NCBI GenBank assembly: GCA_024642445.1
Contig: JAHEBG010000071.1
Span: 1 to 6,372, forward strand
Direction of reading: 5' to 3'
DNA length: 6,372 nt
DNA from: Gammaproteobacteria bacterium
Lineage (GTDB): Bacteria > Pseudomonadota > Gammaproteobacteria > Xanthomonadales > Xanthomonadaceae
A program made the position numbers and the translations under genes. This document shows, one piece after another, positions 1 through 3,976 of this stretch. The notes under the pieces are model-generated. The model worked only from the letters and a program-made list of their open reading frames with translations. It did not search any database and was not told the origin of the DNA. Position 1 is the stretch's first letter. Each line of letters starts with the position of its first letter.

Positions 1-86
1 TCTTTGGTATAACTAAAGCCGCCGTATACCAACGCCAATGCGCCGGCAATCATCAAAATCAATCCCAGAATACGCAGACCGTTCAT
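1..86 (-). CDS. Small membrane protein, 5' part only (runs off the left edge)
   Basis: The minus strand from the ATG at 86-84 encodes 28 complete residues before the window ends, beginning MNGLRILGLILMIAGALALV and continuing YGGFSYTK. Residues 4-23 form a strongly hydrophobic segment, so the product is probably an inner-membrane protein with its first helix at the N-terminus. A strong Shine-Dalgarno sequence (AAGGAGA, 98-92 on the minus strand) lies about 5 nt upstream and fixes the start. The opening resembles short two-helix membrane proteins of unknown function found in many proteobacteria; that is an impression from memory, not a match I can verify. It follows the 108-residue gene on the same strand after 65 bp, and that gap holds a possible promoter of its own. 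Function unknown; the 3' end is outside the window. Confidence 0.7.
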   Translation of the reverse strand, partial: MNGLRILGLILMIAGALALVYGGFSYTK

Positions 87-91
87 AGGGT

Positions 92-98
92 TCTCCTT
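92..98 (-). promoter_or_regulatory. Strong ribosome binding site of the left-edge small membrane protein
   Basis: The minus strand reads AAGGAGA, ending 5 nt before the ATG at 86-84. This near-perfect anti-16S complement is the main evidence that the short truncated reading frame at the left edge is a real gene. Confidence 0.7.
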
Positions 99-112
99 AG
101 TTATGTGAACTC

Positions 113-140
113 AGTGTAGCAATAACGCAAGCCAGCAAAA
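113..140 (-). promoter_or_regulatory. Possible promoter for the left-edge small membrane protein
   Basis: On the minus strand a -10-like TACACT (118-113) is preceded by TGC, an extended -10 arrangement. A weak -35-like TTTTGC (140-135) lies 16 bp further upstream. Together they would start transcription some 20 bp before the ribosome binding site. The -35 match is poor, and readthrough from the upstream ispB cluster could equally supply transcription. I see no convincing terminator in this 65-bp gap. Confidence 0.3.
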
Positions 141-151
141 GCCAGCGATAT

Positions 152-478
152 TTACATTAGCTGAAACTTCTGAGAAATCACAAACAAAATTCCCAGCAGA
201 GCCGCCGTGCCAAACACTGCCAGAAACCATTTGCCCACGGTTTTCATACGCGCCACATGGTCATCATAGGCCCGTTGGTTGATATACAGGTTGCCGTCAG
301 CGGTGACCCGTATCAGGTCTTTGTCCAGATAGTATTTGATCTGAGCTTCCATGCCGCTGGCCAGAGTGTTTCTTGCAACGGCCCTTTCTCGTGATGTGGC
401 ACCGGCTTTTTGCAATGCGGTAATCAGCATTTGCCGCTGTGCGGCGGCATGGGTTGCTGCATGTAAGGCGGGATTCAT
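152..478 (-). CDS. Hypothetical protein, 108 aa, possible winged-helix-like domain with a C-terminal membrane anchor
   Basis: I do not recognise this gene by name. The start is set by a very good Shine-Dalgarno sequence (AAAGGAGA, 492-485 on the minus strand) 6 nt before the ATG. Residues 1-17 are rich in alanine, histidine and glutamine. Residues 18-72 contain GATSRERA, then LDKDLIRVTADGNLYINQRA. That layout (helix, helix, short hairpin ending in a G-x-x-Y strand) recalls small winged-helix-like modules with the pattern GATSPERAV...L...GLVR...GRYYL. That similarity is inference from memory. Residues 82-102 form one hydrophobic transmembrane segment close to the C-terminus, so most of the protein should lie on one face of the membrane, plausibly the cytoplasm. 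It lies 30 bp behind ispB on the same strand with no terminator between, so the two are probably co-transcribed. Function unknown. Confidence 0.75.
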   Translation of the reverse strand: MNPALHAATHAAAQRQMLITALQKAGATSRERAVARNTLASGMEAQIKYYLDKDLIRVTADGNLYINQRAYDDHVARMKTVGKWFLAVFGTAALLGILFVISQKFQLM

Positions 479-484
479 CTGCGG

Positions 485-492
485 TCTCCTTT
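485..492 (-). promoter_or_regulatory. Strong ribosome binding site of the 108-aa protein
   Basis: AAAGGAGA on the minus strand lies 6 nt upstream of the ATG at 478-476. It occupies the short gap after ispB. It chooses the first methionine over the internal Met17 and supports independent, strong translation of this second gene in the cluster. Confidence 0.7.
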
Positions 493-508
493 CAATAGGA
501 ACGTAGGA

Positions 509-1477
509 TCAATGCGTGCGGGTAACGGAATAATCGGCCAGTGCCAGCAAGGCCTGCTTCCATGGGCTATCGGGAACAGCATCGAGTGCGGCCTTGGCGG
601 ATTCAGCATGCTGTTGTGCCAACTGCAGGCTGTAGTTCAGGCTGTCGGCAGCTGTAATGGCAGCCAATACCTCCGGCATCGCCTCAGCATTGCCGCTTTC
701 GATGATCTGACGTAGCCGGGTCTGGGTGTCGATGTTGGCATGGCGCATGGCATGGATGACCGGCAGCGTGGCTTTGCCTTCGGCCAGATCATCGCCCAGA
801 TTTTTGCCCAAGGCGGCCGAATCGCCGGTGTAATCCAGCACGTCATCGGCAATCTGGAATGCCATGCCCAAGTGATGGCCGTAGCCATCCAGATTTTGGC
901 ACTGCGTTTCAGAGCAACCGCTGATATGAGCGGCCAAGCCGGTAGCGGCACTGAACAGCACGGCGGTTTTACGCTCGATGACATTCAAATACGTGGCTTC
1001 ATCGGTATCGGGGTTGTGCACATGCAACAGCTGCAGCACTTCGCCTTCGGCGATACGGTTGGTGGTATCGGCTAAGCGGCTTTGGATGGCCATGGAATTC
1101 AGGGCCACCATCAGTTGGAATGCGCGCGAATACAGGAAATCCCCGACCAGAACACTGGGTGCATTGCCCCACAAGGCATTGGCGGTCTTACGGCCGCGGC
1201 GCAGATCGGACTCGTCCACCACGTCGTCGTGCAGCAAAGTGGCGGTATGGATGAATTCGATAATGGCGGCCAATGCAGTGTGGTCTTTACCGTTGTAGCC
1301 CAATGCCCGCGCCGTCATAACCGCCAGCATTGGCCGTAAACGCTTACCGCCAGCAACAATGATGTGCTCGGAAATCTGGTTGATCAGCAGCACGTCCGAA
1401 CGCAAACGTTCCCTAATAAGGGCGTCGACGTCGGCCATTTCATTGCTGGCCAAGGATTGGATGGATTCAATGCTCAT
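509..1477 (-). CDS. ispB: Octaprenyl diphosphate synthase (IspB, trans-polyprenyl synthase)
   Basis: This 322-residue protein matches the family length (E. coli IspB is 323) and its sequence almost end to end. It condenses isopentenyl diphosphate onto farnesyl diphosphate to build the long all-trans prenyl chain of ubiquinone or menaquinone, in the cytoplasm. The first aspartate-rich motif is LLHDDVVDE (D84, D85, D88) and the second is FQIADDVLD (D211, D212, D215); both bind magnesium-diphosphate. GGKRLRP (43-49), K170-T171 and GKNLGDDLAEGK (224-235) are the other conserved substrate-binding stretches. Ala79, five residues before the first motif, is the small residue expected of a long-chain synthase. 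Exact chain length (C40 or otherwise) cannot be read from sequence. The start lacks a clear Shine-Dalgarno sequence, but the N-terminus (MSIESIQSLASNEMADV) aligns with E. coli's MNLEKINELTAQDMAGV, so it is probably correct. In many gammaproteobacteria ispB lies opposite rplU-rpmA; here it lies opposite ssb. Confidence 0.96.
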   Translation of the reverse strand: MSIESIQSLASNEMADVDALIRERLRSDVLLINQISEHIIVAGGKRLRPMLAVMTARALGYNGKDHTALAAIIEFIHTATLLHDDVVDESDLRRGRKTANALWGNAPSVLVGDFLYSRAFQLMVALNSMAIQSRLADTTNRIAEGEVLQLLHVHNPDTDEATYLNVIERKTAVLFSAATGLAAHISGCSETQCQNLDGYGHHLGMAFQIADDVLDYTGDSAALGKNLGDDLAEGKATLPVIHAMRHANIDTQTRLRQIIESGNAEAMPEVLAAITAADSLNYSLQLAQQHAESAKAALDAVPDSPWKQALLALADYSVTRTH

Positions 1478-1511
1478 GAAATCAAGCGCTTAAATTACAG
1501 GGATGACCTTT

Positions 1512-1540
1512 ATTATAGAGGTTTCCGTACTGAATCCGGG
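1512..1540 (-). promoter_or_regulatory. Probable sigma70-type promoter of ispB
   Basis: The minus strand carries a perfect TATAAT -10 box (1517-1512). With a 17-bp spacer the -35 position holds CCCGGA (1540-1535), a poor hexamer. The expected transcription start near 1505 would give a leader of about 28 nt with no obvious Shine-Dalgarno sequence. The weak -35 suggests low activity or help from an activator. The GGATTCAG motif (1537-1530) overlapping the -35 region also occurs at the equivalent place in the opposing ssb promoter. Confidence 0.5.
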
Positions 1541-1579
1541 CCATTTCCCTACGCGATTTGAAAGATAATTGGGATTCAG
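1530..1579. repeat. 8-bp inverted repeat (CTGAATCC ... GGATTCAG) spanning the ispB/ssb divergent promoters
   Basis: CTGAATCC at 1530-1537 and its exact reverse complement GGATTCAG at 1572-1579 lie 42 bp apart, start to start. Read in the direction of each gene, GGATTCAG sits 12 bp (ispB) or 13 bp (ssb) upstream of the -10 box and overlaps the -35 region. The spacing is about four turns of the DNA helix, so both sites would face the same side. It may be a shared regulator site or chance. Confidence 0.45.
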
Positions 1580-1598
1580 GCCATAGCCCCGTTATACT
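1569..1598 (+). promoter_or_regulatory. Probable sigma70-type promoter of ssb
   Basis: TTGGGA (1569-1574) and TATACT (1593-1598) are separated by 18 bp, giving four of six matches to TTGACA and five of six to TATAAT. Transcription would begin near 1605, leaving a leader of about 30 nt that contains the ssb ribosome binding site (AAGGA, 1625-1629). The nonamer CGTTATACT around this -10 box recurs in the putative promoter of the peptide transporter gene. I see no LexA-type operator (CTG-N10-CAG). Confidence 0.55.
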
Positions 1599-1636
1599 TA
1601 TTCTGTATCTACACCCATTTTTAGAAGGAACCCGCC

Positions 1637-2134
1637 ATGGCTCGTGGCATCAATAAAGTTATCCTCGTCGGTACCGTAGGCAAAGACCCTGAAGTGCGTT
1701 ATTTCCAGTCCGGTGATGCCTATTGCACGCTGTCCATCGCTACGTCGGAGCAATGGAAAGACAAGTCCGGCGAAAAACAGGAACGCACCGAATGGCACCG
1801 CGTAAAATTCACCCGCCGTCTGGCCGAAATCGTGGGCGAATATGTGAAAAAAGGCCAACAGATTTATGTCGAAGGCTCTCTGCGCACCGACAAATACACT
1901 GACAAACAGGGCATTGAGCGCTACAGCACCGATGTCATTGCCAACGAAATGCAAATGCTCGGCGGCAAGTCCAGCGGAGGCGGTGACCGCTCCAGCGGCA
2001 ATGACCGCGAAGACAGCGGCTGGTCCGGCAGCAACGATAATTTCAGCACGCCCAAGCCTGCTGCAAAACCCGCTCCTGCAAAAGCCGAGAGTTTCGGCAA
2101 CAGCGATCCGTTCGATGACGATGTACCGTTCTGA
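1637..2134 (+). CDS. ssb: Single-stranded DNA-binding protein (SSB)
   Basis: SSB coats single-stranded DNA during replication, recombination and repair, acting as a homotetramer and recruiting partner enzymes through its C-terminal tip. Residues 1-110 form the OB fold: [12 protein letters not shown] at the start, ATSEQW (W40), TEWHRV (W53), and the LRTDKYT and MQMLGG blocks. Residues 111-156 are a low-complexity Gly/Ser/Asp then Pro/Ala/Lys linker, partly built from a short duplication (TCCAGCGG at 1970-1977 and 1991-1998, each followed by TGACCGC). The tail DPFDDDVPF (157-165) is the canonical acidic tip with terminal Pro-Phe. The 165-residue length is normal. AAGGA lies 7 nt before the ATG. 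One oddity: after the conserved WHRV the protein reads KFTRRLAE, where relatives usually have V/L-F-F-G-K/R-LAE, placing Thr59 at the position of the DNA-stacking Phe60 of E. coli SSB. The gene appears monocistronic, ending at a strong terminator. Confidence 0.97.
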   Translation: MARGINKVILVGTVGKDPEVRYFQSGDAYCTLSIATSEQWKDKSGEKQERTEWHRVKFTRRLAEIVGEYVKKGQQIYVEGSLRTDKYTDKQGIERYSTDVIANEMQMLGGKSSGGGDRSSGNDREDSGWSGSNDNFSTPKPAAKPAPAKAESFGNSDPFDDDVPF

Positions 2135-2151
2135 TCAAAAAACGTACCGAT

Positions 2152-2181
2152 AAAAAAACCGCCCAGCTGGGCGGTTTTTTT
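2152..2181. terminator. Bidirectional intrinsic terminator between convergent ssb and the peptide transporter gene
   Basis: This is a perfect 30-bp palindrome: seven A, the arms CCGCCC (2159-2164) and GGGCGG (2169-2174) around an AGCT loop, then seven T. Either transcript forms a GC-rich hairpin followed by a U run, so it serves ssb on the plus strand and the transporter on the minus strand. On the minus side the transporter's TAA (2182-2180) lies in the A/T tract at the palindrome's edge, so the stop codon directly abuts the hairpin. Confidence 0.92.
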
Positions 2182-3895
2182 ATTTCGATGCGCGCATCAT
2201 TTTCCGGATCATCGGGGTCAACAGGAAGTATAAAATTCCGGAGCCGACACCGATCCACAGCATCAGTTCAAACAGTGCGCTGTATTTTGCTGCGGCAGCG
2301 GCCATGTCCAGCGTGCCGCCTTCAGGGATGTCAATGGAAGCCAGCTTGCCGAAGCCGGCAGCCAATACTTCCGAATACGCGGTGGCCAACCAGAACGCAC
2401 CCATCATCAAGCCCACCACCCGTGCTACCGAAAGCTCACTGACCGCGGAAAGCCCGATCGGAGACAAACACATTTCGGCCACTTCCAAAATGAAATAGGC
2501 CAGAACCAGCCACCAGACGCTGGCCATGACACCGGTGGCGGCAACATCGGCAGCCATCATCAGCGGAATGAACGCCAAGCCCGAAACCAGCAAACCGAAC
2601 GCCATCTTGGCCGGCTTGCTGGGGTTCATGCCGCGCTTTTCCAGCCAAGGCCAGAGCCAGGCGAACACCGGCGACAACACCACGATGAAAAATGCGCCCA
2701 GGAAGGTCAGTGAGCCGGCAGTTTGTGGAACCATGACCACATCGTGGGTAATGGCAATGGCCAAGCCTAAAACCAGAAGCCCAACCAAGGCTTTTGCCCA
2801 AGCGTTGCGGCCTCTGTCGCTGGCCATCAATGCGGCCACCATCAGTACCGGGCTTGCCGCCAGCGAATAAATTGCCCATGGCACTTGGGTGCTTCCTACA
2901 GGCGCCATGCCGAACAGGTCTTTGGTCAGCAAGCGGTCGGTAAAGGTTACCCAGGAGCCGTAGGTCTGCTCGTACAACGTGAAGAAAATCAGTACGCCGA
3001 AAATCAACAGTACCAAAGCCAGCATCTGTCCGCGTTCGGCGGCGGTGCATTTCTTCCACAGATACCAGATGAACCATGCCGTAAATGCCACGGCAATCAG
3101 ATGCATGGCACCATGCACGGTCCAGGTACGTTGAATCAGTTGCCACACCACCAGAACGCCGCCCAGGCTGCCCAAGTAAATCAGCCATTCGCGGCTGAAA
3201 GGGCCGATTTTTTCGCGGAGTTTTTCCGGGTCATTCGGTTCGGCCTTGCCTTGCAGGTATTTCTGGCCCCATAAAAACAGAATCAAGCCGGCCACCATGC
3301 CGATACCGGCGGCGCCAAAGCCGTATTTCCAACCGTAGGTTTCGCCCAGAAAGGCGCACACCAAGCTGGCAAACAAGGCGCCAACATTGATACCGGCATA
3401 GAAAATGGTAAAGCCTGAATCCAAGCGGGGGTCATTCGGCGGATACAGGCGCCCCACGATGGTTGAGATATTCGGCTTCAGGAAGCCAACGCCCATGATG
3501 ATTAGCGCCAGCGACAAATAGAACACCTGCAGTGCCGCATCATCGCGTACCACCACGCCGTTCACCATGCGCGCCTGTTCGCCCTCATAGGCCATGCCTA
3601 AGTGGCCCAACACCAATAACACGCCGCCCAGCACTACCGCTTTTCGCATGCCAAGGTAGCGATCGGCCAGCAAGCCGCCAATTACCGGTACCGCATAAAC
3701 CAATCCACCGTAGGCGCCCAGCAGATCGTAGCCGGCGTCATCGCCGAACAGATGGTATTTCAGGATGTACAGCAACAAAAGCGCTTTCATGCCGTAAAAC
3801 GAAAAGCGCTCCCACATTTCCGTGAAGAAGCACACGTACAATCCCTTCGGATGTCCAAATAAATCATGGTTTTGCGCGGGCAGGGCAGGAGTCAT
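2180..3895 (-). CDS. Proton-dependent oligopeptide transporter, POT/PTR family (peptide MFS transporter)
   Basis: This is a 571-residue inner-membrane symporter that takes up di- and tripeptides with protons (TC 2.A.17, Dtp/PepT type). Hallmarks are the ExxER motif in TEMWER (E26, E29, R30) followed by FYGMKALL; GGLLADRYLG (73-82) in the loop after TM2; K140 in GFLKPNIS; the FTIFYAGINVG signature (162-172); and, late in the protein, EMCLSPIGLSAVSEL, the family's E-x-x-x-SPxGLS block. About 14 hydrophobic segments are visible. An open frame extends to an ATG at 3949, adding 18 residues, but I prefer 3895: the family normally begins shortly before GHPKGL, the extension (MLPHQALYWGNVRHEENA) is neither hydrophobic nor conserved-looking, and a good -10 box lies inside it. 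The Shine-Dalgarno at 3895 is weak (AAGAA). The gene is divergent from a secreted peptidase, suggesting joint use of peptides. Exact substrates are not readable from sequence. Confidence 0.93.
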   Translation of the reverse strand: MTPALPAQNHDLFGHPKGLYVCFFTEMWERFSFYGMKALLLLYILKYHLFGDDAGYDLLGAYGGLVYAVPVIGGLLADRYLGMRKAVVLGGVLLVLGHLGMAYEGEQARMVNGVVVRDDAALQVFYLSLALIIMGVGFLKPNISTIVGRLYPPNDPRLDSGFTIFYAGINVGALFASLVCAFLGETYGWKYGFGAAGIGMVAGLILFLWGQKYLQGKAEPNDPEKLREKIGPFSREWLIYLGSLGGVLVVWQLIQRTWTVHGAMHLIAVAFTAWFIWYLWKKCTAAERGQMLALVLLIFGVLIFFTLYEQTYGSWVTFTDRLLTKDLFGMAPVGSTQVPWAIYSLAASPVLMVAALMASDRGRNAWAKALVGLLVLGLAIAITHDVVMVPQTAGSLTFLGAFFIVVLSPVFAWLWPWLEKRGMNPSKPAKMAFGLLVSGLAFIPLMMAADVAATGVMASVWWLVLAYFILEVAEMCLSPIGLSAVSELSVARVVGLMMGAFWLATAYSEVLAAGFGKLASIDIPEGGTLDMAAAAAKYSALFELMLWIGVGSGILYFLLTPMIRKMMRASK

Positions 3896-3909
3896 GGCGT
3901 TTTCTTCAT
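3892..3909 (-). other. Possible 5-codon leader ORF (MKKTP) overlapping the transporter start
   Basis: On the minus strand ATG AAG AAA ACG CCA TGA encodes MKKTP, and its stop overlaps the transporter start as ATGA. If translated, ribosomes ending here could re-initiate on the transporter, whose own Shine-Dalgarno is weak. The mini-ORF has no clear Shine-Dalgarno, and its A-rich codons may instead just be the purine-rich ribosome site of the transporter. Confidence 0.2.
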
Positions 3910-3924
3910 GGCGGACGTTGCCCC

Positions 3925-3952
3925 AGTATAACGCCTGATGCGGTAACATAAA
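3925..3952 (-). promoter_or_regulatory. Probable promoter of the peptide transporter gene
   Basis: TATACT (3930-3925, minus strand) is a five-of-six -10 box, with a weak TTTATG -35 (3952-3947) 16 bp upstream. Transcription would start near 3918, leaving about 23 nt before the ATG at 3895. This position is incompatible with translation from the upstream ATG at 3949 and is one reason for choosing the shorter transporter. Confidence 0.45.
3927..3932 (+). promoter_or_regulatory. Possible -10 box for the S9 peptidase, overlapping the transporter -10
   Basis: TATAAC on the plus strand shares four bases with the minus-strand TATACT. It would start transcription near 3940, giving the peptidase a leader of about 37 nt. 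No good -35 hexamer lies upstream; the best is tcttca (3903-3908), with an 18-bp spacer. TAACAT at 3944-3949 is an alternative -10. Confidence 0.25.
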
Positions 3953-3976
3953 GCCTGGTAATTACGGGTTGAATCC

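Noticed and set aside
87..151. Terminator or small RNA in the gap behind the 108-aa gene
   Set aside because: No GC-rich hairpin followed by a T run on either strand; the only repetition is GCCAGC twice in direct orientation (131-136 and 141-146).
637..984. A 115-codon minus-strand frame inside ispB
   Set aside because: It is an alternate frame of ispB; the IspB frame is continuous and contains both aspartate-rich motifs, so no frameshift needs to be invoked.
1478..1636. Possible FNR or LexA operator in the ispB/ssb intergenic region (for example around ttgaaagataattg)
   Set aside because: The right half does not match TTGAT-N4-ATCAA, and no CTG-N10-CAG was seen. No FNR-like site was found in the 3896-3976 gap either.
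1970..2008. Short direct repeat in the ssb linker (TCCAGCGG and TGACCGC, each twice)
   Set aside because: It encodes low-complexity Gly/Ser/Asp linker, where short duplications are common in SSB; it is not an independent repeat element.
2436..3188. A 250-codon minus-strand frame overlapping the transporter
   Set aside because: It is a shifted frame of the transporter gene itself, rich in Arg, Gly and His, with no family resemblance. The transporter frame carries all POT motifs.
3958..3965. GTAATTAC palindrome just upstream of the peptidase start
   Set aside because: Only 8 bp and AT-rich, easily due to chance; kept as a side note to the divergent promoter, not called an operator.
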